Shown: positions 6,282 through 14,832 of the stretch, piece by piece | Position numbering within the stretch: position 1 is the stretch's first letter | How the letters are laid out: the number at the start of each line of letters is the position of its first letter | Assembly (NCBI GenBank): GCA_030533035.1 | Contig: JAUNJW010000004.1 | Coordinates: 918-19,022 of the forward strand | DNA length: 18,105 bases | Origin: Erysipelotrichaceae bacterium | Lineage (GTDB): Bacteria; Bacillota_I; Bacilli_A; Erysipelotrichales; Erysipelotrichaceae | Direction: 5' to 3' | The notes under the pieces: generated by a model | Database searches by the model: none | The model's input: only the letters and a program-made list of their open reading frames with translations | Told to the model about the DNA's origin: nothing | Translations under genes and position numbers: made by a program

Positions 6282-7670
6282 TCAGAATAAGAGGTTGCGC
6301 GGTGTTCTTGCGAACGGGATGACGTCCCTGATATTCTCCATGCCTGTCACATACATGACAAGACGCTCGAAGCCCAGACCGAATCCGGCATGCTGGCAGC
6401 CGCCGTACTTTCTCAGGTCGAGATACCAGTCGAGTGTTTCCTTGTTCATTCCGAGGCTGTCCATCTTGGCTTCCAGCACATCGAGTCTTTCTTCTCTCTG
6501 GCTGCCGCCGACCAGTTCGCCGACGCCCGGCACGAGCAGGTCGCAGGCCGCGACTGTTTTGCCGTCATCATTCTTTCTCATGTAGAAGGCTTTGATTTCT
6601 TCCGGATAGTTGATCAGGAATGTCGGACCCTTGACAACTTTCTCGGTGATATAGCGCTCGTGTTCTGTATTGAGATCCATGCCCCAGTAGATGTTGGAGT
6701 TTTCAAACTTCACATCCGCCTGCTTCAGGATTTCAATTGCCTCGGTGTAAGGCATTCTGCGGAACTCGCTGTTTCTGACATGGTTCAGTCTTTCCAGCAG
6801 GGTTGTGTCGATTCTCTCGTTGAAGAACTTCATTTCCTCAGGGCATGTTTCAAGAACATAGTCGATGCAGTACTTGATCATGTCCTCGATGACGTCCATG
6901 TCATAATCCAGGTCAGCGAAAGCCATTTCCGGCTCGATCATCCAGAATTCGGACGCATGGGTGGTTGTGTTGGAGTTTTCGGCACGGAATGTCGGACCGA
7001 ATGTATAAACATCGCGGAAAGCCAGGGCGAATGCCTCTGCCTGCAGCTGGCCGGAAACGGTCAGAGAGGCATGCTTGCCGAAGAAGTCTTCCTCATAGTT
7101 GCCGTCATCACGGGTTGTGACTGTGAATGTCTGGCCGGCGCCCTCGGCGTCGTTGCCGGTGATGATCGGGGTGTTGACATAGACGAAGCCCTGTTCCTGG
7201 AAGAACTGGTGAATCGCCATGGCCAGGCAGGATCTGACTCTGAAGACAGCTGAGAATGTGTTTGTGCGGGGACGCAGGTGTCCGACCTCACGGAGATATT
7301 CAAAGGAATGTCTCTTCTTCTGCATCGGATAGCTGCCGTCGCAGGCGCCTTCGAGGTTGATTTCGGAAGCCTGGATTTCAAACGGCTGTTTTGCCTCAGG
7401 GGTCGGGACATATTTTCCGATGACAGAAATCGCTGTGCCGGTCAGGTATTTGCTGACCTTGTCATAATCTGCCAGAGTGTCAGCTGAATAGACAATCTGG
7501 ACATTCTGGAAATAAGTTCCGTCATTCAGGGCGATGAAAGAAACATTCTTTCCGGCACGGTTGGTGCGTACCCATCCCTGGATCTGAACATAGTCGATCT
7601 GGTCTCTTTCGAGTTCAGTCGCTTCTTTTGTCAGTGCGTAAAGTTCACGGACACTCATTTCTGTTGGCAT
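6282..7670 (-). CDS. asnS: Asparaginyl-tRNA synthetase
   Basis: AsnRS joins asparagine to tRNA-Asn in the cytoplasm using ATP. At 462 residues it is the normal length for a bacterial class IIb enzyme. An N-terminal OB-fold anticodon-binding domain (about 26-110) contains the IQGWVRTNR start. The catalytic core has motif 2 at [21 protein letters not shown] (228-248) and motif 3 at [23 protein letters not shown] (431-453), and GSQREER (389-395) precedes motif 3. The Asn-type hallmark sequence distinguishes it from AspRS, which carries a large insertion that is absent here. AAGGAG (7680-7685) lies nine bases from the ATG at 7668-7670 and directly adjoins the rex stop codon, so asnS is co-transcribed with rex. 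The 15-base gap leaves no room for a T-box leader. Confidence 0.97.
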   Translation of the reverse strand: MPTEMSVRELYALTKEATELERDQIDYVQIQGWVRTNRAGKNVSFIALNDGTYFQNVQIVYSADTLADYDKVSKYLTGTAISVIGKYVPTPEAKQPFEIQASEINLEGACDGSYPMQKKRHSFEYLREVGHLRPRTNTFSAVFRVRSCLAMAIHQFFQEQGFVYVNTPIITGNDAEGAGQTFTVTTRDDGNYEEDFFGKHASLTVSGQLQAEAFALAFRDVYTFGPTFRAENSNTTTHASEFWMIEPEMAFADLDYDMDVIEDMIKYCIDYVLETCPEEMKFFNERIDTTLLERLNHVRNSEFRRMPYTEAIEILKQADVKFENSNIYWGMDLNTEHERYITEKVVKGPTFLINYPEEIKAFYMRKNDDGKTVAACDLLVPGVGELVGGSQREERLDVLEAKMDSLGMNKETLDWYLDLRKYGGCQHAGFGLGFERLVMYVTGMENIRDVIPFARTPRNLLF

Positions 7671-7685
7671 AATTCTGTTCTCCTT

Positions 7686-8306
7686 TTACTTCTTGATTGC
7701 GTTTGTTTCAAAGACAAGTTCCTGGATACTTGAGACAATATCCACACTCTTTACATATACATCCTGCGGGACCGAGAAATGTTCCATCGCGAAGCTGACA
7801 AAGCCGCGGATTCCATTGTCGATCAGCAGGTTGACTGTTTCCTGTACATCCCTTGATATACACAGGATGGCAATCCGGCATCCTTCCGGCATTTTCTCAC
7901 TCAGCTCGCTGAGCGGGTAGACCGGAACCGGCGCGCCGGTGACTTTATCCGCCGCCAGGTCAAACGCGCATACGATTTCACCGACGACATGATTCCAGTT
8001 GTTGTAATTCATCAATGCCTTGCCGAGGTTTCCGGCGCCGATGAGAATGATCTTCTCATCAAAATTCACACCGAGGTGATCCGAGAAAATATCAATCAGA
8101 TCATCGACGTTGTAGCCGTATCCCTGCTTGCCAAGGTTTCCGAGAAAACTGAAATCTCTGCGGATTGTAGTTGATTCAATAGATACGTAATCTGCGAGCT
8201 CGCGGGACATAATCCGTCTGACCCCGTTGGAGCGCAGCTTGCGCAATGCTTTGAGATATACCGGGTATCTCTGTAAGGTTGCCTTGGGCACTTTTCTTTC
8301 TGTCAT
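7686..8306 (-). CDS. rex: Redox-sensing transcriptional repressor Rex
   Basis: Rex senses the NADH/NAD+ ratio and represses fermentation and respiration genes when NADH is low. The protein has an N-terminal winged helix (about 7-60), with the family sequences KATLQRYPVYL and STTIRRDFSFLG. A Rossmann NAD(H)-binding fold follows, with GAGNLGKAL (90-98), and the C-terminal helix (about 185-203) is the usual domain-swapped dimer element. I place the start at ATG 8304-8306 (206 residues) because GGTGAT, which can pair with the 16S tail, lies just upstream; an in-frame TTG at 8318 and GTG at 8315 have no ribosome site. Downstream asnS is 15 bases away. A near-consensus Rex operator lies in its own upstream region, suggesting autoregulation. 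Confidence 0.95.
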   Translation of the reverse strand: MTERKVPKATLQRYPVYLKALRKLRSNGVRRIMSRELADYVSIESTTIRRDFSFLGNLGKQGYGYNVDDLIDIFSDHLGVNFDEKIILIGAGNLGKALMNYNNWNHVVGEIVCAFDLAADKVTGAPVPVYPLSELSEKMPEGCRIAILCISRDVQETVNLLIDNGIRGFVSFAMEHFSVPQDVYVKSVDIVSSIQELVFETNAIKK

Positions 8307-8342
8307 TTCAATCACCAAGTCAATCTTACATCAAAAGATACT

Positions 8343-8360
8343 TTGTGAAAATATCCAAAA
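8343..8360 (+). promoter_or_regulatory. Candidate Rex operator upstream of rex
   Basis: TTGTGAAAATATCCAAAA matches the Rex palindrome TTGTGAANNNNTTCACAA at 12 of 14 defined positions; the first half-site is perfect. A further half-site TTAACAA lies at 8362-8368. It sits 37 bases upstream of the rex ATG, in the 75-base gap after tsaD where the rex promoter must lie. I could not assign -35 and -10 boxes with confidence (TATCTT on the minus strand, near 8335-8340, is the best -10). Confidence 0.6.
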
Positions 8361-8367
8361 ATTAACA

Positions 8368-8389
8368 AATACTGTATTTAATCAGTATT
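8368..8389 (-). terminator. Possible weak terminator after tsaD
   Basis: In the leftward transcript AATACTG and CAGTATT form a 7-bp AT-rich stem with an 8-base loop that includes the tsaD stop codon. It is followed by TGTTAATTTTT. The stem is weak, so partial read-through into rex is plausible. Confidence 0.35.
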
Positions 8390-9395
8390 CTTCGCCCGGC
8401 ATTAACATGCCCGGATCAGCCGAGGCGTCAAATCCGCCCCGCTCGCCATGCATGTACGCGACATATCCCGCGGCGCCGATCATGGCGGCGTTGTCCGTGC
8501 AGCAGTACAGCGGCGGAATGACCAGCTTTGTTTCAGGAATGGCTTTCATCTGCTCTTCCATCAGCACCCGCAGGCGTGAGTTGGCAGCGACGCCGCCGGC
8601 AAGAACAAGCATCTTCGGCTTATACTCCTGCACCGCGGCAACGGTCTTTTTCACCATTGACTGCAGCGCTGTCTCCTGGAAGCACCAGGCGGCATCGGGG
8701 ATATTGATTTCCTCCCCCTTCTTTTCCTCTCTCTGGATCATCTGCAGGACAGCGGTTTTGAGGCCGGAGAAGGAGAAGTCATAAGGATTGGCTGTTTTCG
8801 GGGTCGGCAGTGTGTAATGGGGGCCGCCCTCCTTCGCGATTTTATCAATCTTCGGTCCGCCCGGATAGCCCAGGCCCAGCACCCGCGCCACCTTGTCATA
8901 GGCTTCACCGATCGCGTCGTCGCCGGTTGTGCCGATTTCCTCAAATGTCCAGTCATCCGGCATCCAGATCAGCTGGGTGTGGCCGCCGGAAATCACAAGG
9001 GCGAGCAGCGGGAATTCCAGTTCGCTGACAAAACGGTTGGCATAGATATGGCCGGTCATGTGGTTGACCGGAACCAGCGGCTTATTGTAAGCCCAGGCGA
9101 TTGTCTTGGCTGCCTGCACGCCGACATGGAGCGAACCGATCAGGCCCGGACCGCGGGTATAGGCAACCGCGTCAATGTCGTCCATTGTCACCCCGGCAGC
9201 TGCCAGCGCTGCGGTAATAACGGTCGAGATATTCTCGACGTGGATGCGGCTGGCGACTTCGGGAACCACGCCGCCGTAGCGTGTATGCACATTTATCTGG
9301 CTGGAAACGATATTCGAAAGAATTTCCTTTCCATCGCGCACAATGGCGCATGCTGTTTCATCACAGCTCGATTCAATAGCTAAGATCAGTGTCAT
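8382..9395 (-). CDS. tsaD: tRNA N6-adenosine threonylcarbamoyltransferase TsaD
   Basis: TsaD, with TsaB and TsaE, transfers the threonylcarbamoyl group to A37 of tRNAs reading ANN codons (t6A synthesis, cytoplasm). The 337 residues show the ASKHA fold: AIESSCDETACAIV at the N-terminus (6-19), metal ligands His112 and His116 in NHMTGH, SGGHT (136-140), GGVAANSRLR (267-276) and the third metal ligand Asp301 in CTDNAAMIG. Length is normal. I place the start at ATG 9393-9395, eight bases after GGGAGG; a GTG at 9396-9398 is only five bases from it. It overlaps the 3' end of rimI by 23 bases, which points to coupled translation in the tsaE-tsaB-rimI-tsaD operon. Confidence 0.97.
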   Translation of the reverse strand: MTLILAIESSCDETACAIVRDGKEILSNIVSSQINVHTRYGGVVPEVASRIHVENISTVITAALAAAGVTMDDIDAVAYTRGPGLIGSLHVGVQAAKTIAWAYNKPLVPVNHMTGHIYANRFVSELEFPLLALVISGGHTQLIWMPDDWTFEEIGTTGDDAIGEAYDKVARVLGLGYPGGPKIDKIAKEGGPHYTLPTPKTANPYDFSFSGLKTAVLQMIQREEKKGEEINIPDAAWCFQETALQSMVKKTVAAVQEYKPKMLVLAGGVAANSRLRVLMEEQMKAIPETKLVIPPLYCCTDNAAMIGAAGYVAYMHGERGGFDASADPGMLMPGEEY

Positions 9396-9840
9396 CACTG
9401 AGACCTCCCAGCGGTTTGATCATCAGATGGGCGTCTTCTCCGTTTTCGTAATATCCCTTACGGACGGCCGCCCTGATAAAACCGTATTTTTCATAAAGCT
9501 TGACGGCGCGCTCATTGGAGACACGCACTTCCAGGGAAAGCACTTCACAGCCGGCTTTCTCCGCCTGACGGACACACTCATCCATCAGCCTGCTGCCGAT
9601 TCCTTTCCCCCAGGCTTTTCTGGCAACGGCAATGTTGGCCAGCTGCGCCTGTTCATAGGTAATCCAGTAATCCATATATCCCAGGATCTCACCGCCTTCT
9701 TCATATACGGCAAGAACCGAAAAGGGATTGTGTTCCATTTCCTGGAGGAATTCATACTCCGGCCAGGGGCTTTCAGGAAAAAGATCCTTTTCCATTTCAG
9801 CGATGACCGGCAGATCCTCTTTTGTCATCATCCGGATCAT
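9373..9840 (-). CDS. rimI: GNAT N-acetyltransferase, RimI-like
   Basis: RimI acetylates the N-terminus of ribosomal protein S18 (and other proteins) with acetyl-CoA. The 155 residues form one GNAT domain, with the acetyl-CoA pyrophosphate loop in RKAWGKGIGSRLM (74-86), beta-4 strand LANIAV (67-72), beta-5 LSLEVR with the candidate catalytic Glu104, and the family tail AVKLYEKYGFIRAAVRKGYY (112-131). Met1 is in an ATGA overlap with the tsaB stop (9837-9840), so translation is coupled although its own ribosome site is weak. Its position between tsaB and tsaD is the common Gram-positive order. The S18 target is inferred from homology and context; other substrates are possible. Confidence 0.9.
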   Translation of the reverse strand: MIRMMTKEDLPVIAEMEKDLFPESPWPEYEFLQEMEHNPFSVLAVYEEGGEILGYMDYWITYEQAQLANIAVARKAWGKGIGSRLMDECVRQAEKAGCEVLSLEVRVSNERAVKLYEKYGFIRAAVRKGYYENGEDAHLMIKPLGGLSDDTDLSY

Positions 9841-10433
9841 TTTTTTACCAGATAGGATTCAGAAGACTTGAGATATTCAGGAACAACCAGATGCACGTTG
9901 TCCGCCCTCTGCCATTTATCCATTGTCACCAGGAAGTTTTCCGCGATATCCGGCCAGACATCTTCCTGATTGATCAGATGTCCGTCGCCGACGATTGCCT
10001 CACCGCCATATTCAGCCATGATCTCCTCATTGGCTTTCACGGTGTCTTCACCCAGCGGGTTTCCGTTTTCAAAGACATTGGTATATGCCCTTTTGCCGCG
10101 GGCATCTGTCATCACCCGGCAGGTGCTCCTGCCGGCGTACAGCTGCAGGGTTCCGACTGTATAAAGCGGGATTTCCTTCATCGCGCAGAATACCTTGGCG
10201 ACTGTCATGGCAATCCTGACGCCTGTATAGCTGCCAGGCCCCTTTGAAATCACGACCTGTGAAATATCATCCGGCGTTATCCCGGTTTCCTCACACATCG
10301 CGATCAGCTTCGGAAAAATCTGTTCAGACTGTTTTTTCCAGCATTCTTCCTGCACGCGGGCAATGATCTGATCATCCCTGATCAGGGAAAGCGCCAGGAA
10401 TATATGACTTGTATCCATGCACAGTGTAATCAT
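9837..10433 (-). CDS. tsaB: tRNA threonylcarbamoyladenosine biosynthesis protein TsaB
   Basis: TsaB is the catalytically inactive ASKHA partner that forms a dimer with TsaD and binds TsaE in t6A synthesis. The 198-residue protein begins with the family strand ITLCMDTSH (2-10) and has the strongly conserved KGPGSYTGVRIA (64-75), then VGTLQLYA (93-100) and a shorter C-terminal lobe, as expected for TsaB/YeaZ. The usual RNHSE segment is here KKQSEQIFPKL (34-44). Its ATG shares an ATGA overlap with the tsaE stop (10430-10433), and its own stop overlaps rimI in the same way. Confidence 0.93.
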   Translation of the reverse strand: MITLCMDTSHIFLALSLIRDDQIIARVQEECWKKQSEQIFPKLIAMCEETGITPDDISQVVISKGPGSYTGVRIAMTVAKVFCAMKEIPLYTVGTLQLYAGRSTCRVMTDARGKRAYTNVFENGNPLGEDTVKANEEIMAEYGGEAIVGDGHLINQEDVWPDIAENFLVTMDKWQRADNVHLVVPEYLKSSESYLVKK

Positions 10434-10882
10434 GCGAGTTCCTCCAGAAGCTCTTCATAGCGTCCGCCTTTGGCTTCAAAATCAAAACGGCGTCTGTCTT
10501 CATCGAGCAGATGAATGGAAACAGACAGGTATTCATCGGGAATGATCTCAGGAACAAACTGCGACCATTCGATGACTGTCAGGCCGTCATCCTCCATCAG
10601 TTCCTCAAAGCCGAGGTCCTGGCTGACGCCTTCGAGACGGTATGCGTCAATATGATACAGAGGCATTCTGCCCCGGTAGATTTTCAGAATCGTGAATGTG
10701 GGGCTGGTCACGTTTCTTCTGACCCCGAGGCCTTTTGCGATCCCCTGCGTCAGCGTTGTCTTGCCGGCGCCGAGATCTCCCGAAAGCAGAAGAACCATGT
10801 TTTCTGAGACGGCCCTGCCGATCTTTTCCCCGAGGGCATGTGTTTCCCCGACATTTTCCGTATAAGCTGTAAAGTTTTTCAT
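10430..10882 (-). CDS. tsaE: tRNA threonylcarbamoyladenosine biosynthesis ATPase TsaE
   Basis: TsaE is the small P-loop ATPase that drives turnover of the TsaB-TsaD complex. The protein is 150 residues, the normal size. Walker A is GDLGAGKTT (35-43), followed by TSPTFTI (59-65), the HIDAYRL motif (77-83) and IEW (104-106). I take the ATG at 10880-10882 because GAGGTG (10886-10891) lies just upstream; a longer frame reaching 10984 would add 34 residues that run through the promoter and the upstream terminator. First gene of the operon tsaE-tsaB-rimI-tsaD. Confidence 0.95.
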   Translation of the reverse strand: MKNFTAYTENVGETHALGEKIGRAVSENMVLLLSGDLGAGKTTLTQGIAKGLGVRRNVTSPTFTILKIYRGRMPLYHIDAYRLEGVSQDLGFEELMEDDGLTVIEWSQFVPEIIPDEYLSVSIHLLDEDRRRFDFEAKGGRYEELLEELA

Positions 10883-10901
10883 ATTCACCTCACGCCACGC
10901 T

Positions 10902-10907
10902 ATTATA
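10902..10907 (-). promoter_or_regulatory. Probable -10 element of the tsaE operon
   Basis: A perfect TATAAT on the minus strand lies 20 bases upstream of the tsaE start, in the gap between the oppA terminator and tsaE. No good -35 is present at 16 to 18 bases, so the assignment rests on the -10 and on position. Confidence 0.5.
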
Positions 10908-10957
10908 GTACGAATTGTTTTTTCATGAAATAAGTACTTTGCCGCGCTGAAGAGAAG

Positions 10958-10999
10958 AAAAGGCCCCGGAGAGCCATATGTCATTCACCGGAGCCTTTT
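10958..10999 (-). terminator. Terminator of the opp operon
   Basis: In the leftward transcript AAAAGGCTCCGG pairs with CCGGGGCCTTTT (12 pairs, one G-T wobble) around an 18-base loop, with the T run continuing into a pyrimidine tract. On the other strand the wobble becomes a C-A mismatch, so the hairpin favours ending oppA rather than a rightward gene. It separates opp from tsaE. Confidence 0.85.
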
Positions 11000-11019
11000 A
11001 TGATTCATGAGTTTAAATC

Positions 11020-12795
11020 TTATTTGCCGAACTGCGGGTCGTTGTTTCCGGAGTAGGAAGCAAACATTTCAATCATGTTGATCGGATCGTTGAAGTCAGC
11101 GAGCCAGCCTTCGCGTGCGAAGTCATAGTTGCCGTTCTTACGGTCTGTCAGGAATACGTTCCAGTCTTCCTGCTTGATGTCCATGTTGATGCCGATTTCA
11201 GCGAGGTCCTGCTGCATGGATTCAGCTGCCTTTACGTGGCCTGTGGACTCGTTTGTCAGATAAGTGATGTTGATCGGAGTGTCAGCAGAGAGCTTGCCGC
11301 TGTCATCGAATGTGTAACCAGCGAATTCGAGGAGCTTGCGTGCTTCTTCAACTGCGTCTTCAGTAACCTCAACATTGTAATATCCGTCGGAACCGTTCGG
11401 ATACTTCCAGCCGTCAGCCTTCTTGAAGACGCCGCCGTTGCCGTCTGCCATACCTGCAGGCAGGTAGGAAGTAGCGGGGAGCTGGCCTGTCTGGCCGACA
11501 GTGTCAACGATGTACTGACGGTCGATCATCAGGGAGAATGCTTTTCTCATGGCGATTGCCTGCTCAACTGTCTTGCCTTCGAAGATCGGGCTGTTGACGT
11601 TGAAGCATGCATAGTATGTGCCAAGGTTGTCGATGACATGGAATTCAGGGCTGTTCTTGACCTTGGCGATTTCGTTTGTCGGAACTGCGTCAGCGAAGTC
11701 AAGGTTGCCGGCATTGAATGCGGCGAAGATTGCTGTGTCGTCAGCGGACAGCATGAGGTCAATTTCTTCAACAGTAACTTCATCAGCTCTGTAGTAGTTC
11801 GGGTTCTTCTTGAAGACCATGGATTCTTCATGTGCCCAGGATTCGAGTGTGTAAGCGCCATTGGAAACAAAGCCTGCTTCTGTAGCCCATGCACCGGGGT
11901 TGTCAGCGAAGCCTTCAGCACCTTCAACTTCATCCTGCTTGACCGGGAAGAATGCCGGGAAAGCCATGAGGTCGAGGAAGTAAGCAGTCGGAGCTGTCAG
12001 CTTGACTTTCAGTGTGTAGTCGTCAACAACTTCGATTTCCAGAGCACCGTTTTCATAGCCGGCGATCGGAGCATACATGTATTCATAGTCAGCTGCTGTT
12101 GCGGGATCAACTGCACGGTTCCATGCATAAGCGAAGTCGTTCATTGTCAGAGCGTCGCCGTCAGACCACTTCAGGCCTTCCTGCAGATGGAATGTGTATT
12201 CCAGACCGTCGTCAGAGACATCATAAGGATTCTCATGATCAACGAGATCCGGAGCCAGGTTGCCGTCCTTGTCATATGTGTACAGGCCGGAGAACAGGTT
12301 GACGTCGATGCATGCGCCGTCAACGGATGTGTTCAGAGCCGGGTCAATCTTGTCCGGTTCGGAAGCGAGGTTGATCTTGAGGACGTCACGCGGTGTTGTC
12401 GCGAACATGAAGAACTTGTTGCCGAAGACGTTGGAGTAGATGCCGTCGACATCTGTCTTCTGCAGGAATGTGTCGTTGTAGTAGTACAGCGGGATGACAG
12501 CTGCTGTTCCCATCAGGATGTCTTCAGCCTGGTGGAGAAGAGTGACACGCTCGTCCATGTCGAGTGTTGTTCTGATCTGGTCAACGAGTTCATCATACTT
12601 TGCCCAGTCAGGAGCTGCTGCGTTTGTGGAAGAAGCTGTGTAAGTGACGCCTTCCGGTGTCGGGTAGAGTGTTGATTCGAAAGCTTCAGCACCCTGGCCG
12701 TCTGTATCTGCAGATCCGTCTGCCGGTGTGGATGAAGAGCATCCAGCCAGCATGGCGATTGCGAGTACGGAGGCCATCATTTTTTTCATACTCAT
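11020..12795 (-). CDS. oppA: Oligopeptide-binding lipoprotein OppA, apparently circularly permuted
   Basis: This is the extracytoplasmic peptide receptor of the Opp importer encoded upstream. The 591 residues have a lipoprotein signal with lipobox MLAG-C (Cys19) and a Ser/Gly/Asp linker. Residues about 62-133 (DWAKYDELVDQIR..., AEDILM..., IPLYYYND..., NKFFMFAT) match the segment that normally ends OppA proteins. The regular family start comes next (LKINLASEPDKIDPALN, 139-155), then LKWSDGDALTMNDFAYAW (208-225), SNGAYTLESW (311-320) and GWLADFNDP (563-571), whose Asp567 corresponds to the OppA residue that binds the peptide amino terminus. The protein stops at 591, just where the tail should begin. 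The ATG at 12793-12795 is seven bases from AAGGAGG (12803-12809). It is the last gene of the operon, 28 bases after oppF. An assembly artefact is possible but the frame is intact. Confidence 0.88.
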   Translation of the reverse strand: MSMKKMMASVLAIAMLAGCSSSTPADGSADTDGQGAEAFESTLYPTPEGVTYTASSTNAAAPDWAKYDELVDQIRTTLDMDERVTLLHQAEDILMGTAAVIPLYYYNDTFLQKTDVDGIYSNVFGNKFFMFATTPRDVLKINLASEPDKIDPALNTSVDGACIDVNLFSGLYTYDKDGNLAPDLVDHENPYDVSDDGLEYTFHLQEGLKWSDGDALTMNDFAYAWNRAVDPATAADYEYMYAPIAGYENGALEIEVVDDYTLKVKLTAPTAYFLDLMAFPAFFPVKQDEVEGAEGFADNPGAWATEAGFVSNGAYTLESWAHEESMVFKKNPNYYRADEVTVEEIDLMLSADDTAIFAAFNAGNLDFADAVPTNEIAKVKNSPEFHVIDNLGTYYACFNVNSPIFEGKTVEQAIAMRKAFSLMIDRQYIVDTVGQTGQLPATSYLPAGMADGNGGVFKKADGWKYPNGSDGYYNVEVTEDAVEEARKLLEFAGYTFDDSGKLSADTPINITYLTNESTGHVKAAESMQQDLAEIGINMDIKQEDWNVFLTDRKNGNYDFAREGWLADFNDPINMIEMFASYSGNNDPQFGK

Positions 12796-12823
12796 TTTTT
12801 TCCCTCCTTATGAGTTTGAAACC

Positions 12824-13798
12824 TTATCTGTTCCAGCAGGCAACCATATGGCCGTTGCCTCTGTCCGTCAAAGCCGGGCATTCCTTTGCGCACTTTTCTG
12901 TCGCATAGCGGCAGCGGGTGCGGAACGCACAGCCTGAAGGCATGTTAAGCGGGCTTGGTACATCGCCCTCAAGGATAATTCTCTGCGAAGCCTTGGCAGT
13001 TTTGGGATCAGGTACCGGGACTGCCGAAAGCAGGGAGAGTGTATATGGATGAATCGGATGTTCGTTCAGTTCATCGGCATCCGCCATCTCAACCATGCGG
13101 CCAAGATACATGACCGCGATTCTGTCGGAAATATGGTGAACGACAAGAAGGTCGTGGGCGATAAACAGATAGGCAACGCCCAGCTTTTCCTGCAGTTCCT
13201 CAAACATGTTGATGACCTGGGCCTGGATCGAAACGTCAAGCGCGGAAACAGGCTCGTCGCAGACGATGAATTTCGGATTCACCGCGAGCGCTCTCGCGAT
13301 GCCGATTCTCTGTCTCTGGCCGCCGGAGAATTCATGGACATATCTGGTCGCGTGTTCGGCGTTGAGGCCGACAAGGTTCATCAGTTCCATGACTTTTTCA
13401 CGGCGTTCCTCTTTTGTGGAGTACATCTTATGGACATCCAGCGGCTCGCCGATAATGTCCTCAACGGTCATTCTCGGATCGAGGGAAGAATACGGATCCT
13501 GGAATACCATCTGCATGTCTTTTCTGAACTCGCCGATGTTCTTCTCGGTAACCTGCTTCCCTTCGAAATAGATCTCGCCGCCGGTCGGCTTGTACAGATG
13601 CAGAAGCGTTCTGCCGACAGTTGTCTTGCCGCAGCCAGACTCGCCGACAAGGCCGAGTGTTTCGCCCGGTCTGATGGCAAAGCTGACGTCATCCACCGCT
13701 TTCAGCGGGATTGTTTTCATGAAGCCTGTCCTGACCGGGAAGTATTCTTTCAGATTTCTCACTTCGACGAGGTATTCACTTTTGTTTTCAGTGCTCAT
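12824..13798 (-). CDS. oppF: Oligopeptide ABC transporter ATP-binding protein OppF
   Basis: OppF is one of the two cytoplasmic ATPases that power peptide import through OppBC. The 324 residues contain Walker A GESGCGKT (52-59), the Q loop Gln100 in [11 protein letters not shown], signature FSGGQ (157-161), Walker B IVCDEP (178-183) and switch His215 (IAHD). The C-terminal oligopeptide/dipeptide extension carries cysteines 290, 296, 303 and 321, a spacing that in this family ligates a [4Fe-4S] cluster. The phrase [11 protein letters not shown] and the downstream position mark it as the F rather than the D subunit. Its ATG overlaps the oppD stop as ATGA (13795-13798), so the two ATPases are probably made in equal amounts. 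Confidence 0.95.
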   Translation of the reverse strand: MSTENKSEYLVEVRNLKEYFPVRTGFMKTIPLKAVDDVSFAIRPGETLGLVGESGCGKTTVGRTLLHLYKPTGGEIYFEGKQVTEKNIGEFRKDMQMVFQDPYSSLDPRMTVEDIIGEPLDVHKMYSTKEERREKVMELMNLVGLNAEHATRYVHEFSGGQRQRIGIARALAVNPKFIVCDEPVSALDVSIQAQVINMFEELQEKLGVAYLFIAHDLLVVHHISDRIAVMYLGRMVEMADADELNEHPIHPYTLSLLSAVPVPDPKTAKASQRIILEGDVPSPLNMPSGCAFRTRCRYATEKCAKECPALTDRGNGHMVACWNR

Positions 13799-14829
13799 GC
13801 CTGTTCCTCCCCGTCAATGACATAGTTGTTGTTTTTGACATTCATCCAGCAGGAAGCCAGATGCCCGTCCGGCATTCTCAGCTCTTCCGGAACCTTTTCC
13901 AGACAGATCTTCATCGCATTGGCGCATCTTGCGCAGAACGCGCATCCCTTCGGCAGGTTCAGCAGGTTGATCGGGCTGCCCTCGATCGGCACCAGCTTCT
14001 CCTTCATGTTGTCCACGTTCGGGATGGATTTCAGAAGACCCTTTGTATATTCATGGCATGGATTGTAGAAGATATCCTCAGCCGTTCCTCTTTCACAGAT
14101 ACGGCCGCCGTACATGACGACAATCTCATCCGCCATCTGGGCAATGACGCCCAGGTCATGGGTGACGATGATGATCGCCATATGGTATTTCTTCTGCAGT
14201 TCCTGCATGAGTTCGAGAATCTGCGCCTGGATGGTAACGTCCAGGGCTGTTGTCGGTTCATCCGCGATCAGGATGGAAGGCTTGGAGACAAGCGCCATGG
14301 CGATCATGACTCTCTGTCTCATACCGCCGGAAAGCTCATGCGGATACTGTCTGAAACGTCTTTCGGCGTCATTGATGCCGACCTGTTTCAGCATGTCGAT
14401 GGCTTCTTCCTTCGCCTGTTCTTTCGTGACATCCTGGTGCAGGGTAATCGCTTCAACGATCTGGTTGCCGATGGTGTAAACCGGGTTGAGCGAAGTCATC
14501 GGGTCCTGGAAGATAATGGAAATCTTGTTGCCGCGGAAGTCAGCCATCTGCTTTTCGCTGTAGCTGGAAATGTCTTCCCCGTTGAACAGGATTTTGCCTG
14601 CGGTCACATGGCCGTTGGCTTCCAGAATCCTCATGATTGAATACGCGGTAACGGATTTGCCGGAACCGGACTCGCCGACGATGCCGAGGGTTGTGCCCGG
14701 ATTCAGGTTGAAGGACAGGCCGTTGACAGCCTGGACCTCACCGTTATCGGTTGTAAAGCTTGTATGCAGGTCAATTACCTTGAGAAGAGGCTCCTGACCG
14801 TTTTCAAGAATCTGTTCAAGTACCGCCAT
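13795..14829 (-). CDS. oppD: Oligopeptide ABC transporter ATP-binding protein OppD
   Basis: OppD is the second ATPase of the importer. The 344 residues have Walker A GESGSGKS (52-59), Gln108 in [12 protein letters not shown], signature LSGGM (166-170) with [10 protein letters not shown], Walker B ILIADEP (186-192) and switch His224 ([10 protein letters not shown]). These are typical of OppD/DppD. The C-terminal extension has Cys296, 302, 309 and 327, the expected iron-sulfur ligands, with an extra Cys299. GGAGG is six bases from the ATG and overlaps the oppC stop region, leaving only three bases between genes. Confidence 0.95.
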   Translation of the reverse strand: MAVLEQILENGQEPLLKVIDLHTSFTTDNGEVQAVNGLSFNLNPGTTLGIVGESGSGKSVTAYSIMRILEANGHVTAGKILFNGEDISSYSEKQMADFRGNKISIIFQDPMTSLNPVYTIGNQIVEAITLHQDVTKEQAKEEAIDMLKQVGINDAERRFRQYPHELSGGMRQRVMIAMALVSKPSILIADEPTTALDVTIQAQILELMQELQKKYHMAIIIVTHDLGVIAQMADEIVVMYGGRICERGTAEDIFYNPCHEYTKGLLKSIPNVDNMKEKLVPIEGSPINLLNLPKGCAFCARCANAMKICLEKVPEELRMPDGHLASCWMNVKNNNYVIDGEEQA

Positions 14830-14832
14830 CTG

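Noticed and set aside
6390..7253. A long plus-strand open frame opposite asnS
   Set aside because: AsnRS on the minus strand explains the region fully; the plus frame has no family features.
7671..7685. T-box leader for asnS
   Set aside because: Only 15 bases separate rex and asnS, too little for a T-box; nothing resembling one lies in the rex upstream gap either.
8307..8318. TTG or GTG starts for rex four codons earlier
   Set aside because: There is no ribosome site ahead of them, whereas GGTGAT precedes the ATG at 8306.
10883..10984. A 34-residue N-terminal extension of TsaE
   Set aside because: It would run through the TATAAT element and into the opp terminator. The ATG at 10882 has GAGGTG directly upstream and gives the normal family length.
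11236..12675. A 479-codon open frame on the plus strand opposite oppA
   Set aside because: Its product is Val/Cys/Ser rich with no recognisable domain. It is a codon-bias shadow of the highly biased oppA gene and lacks a good ribosome site.
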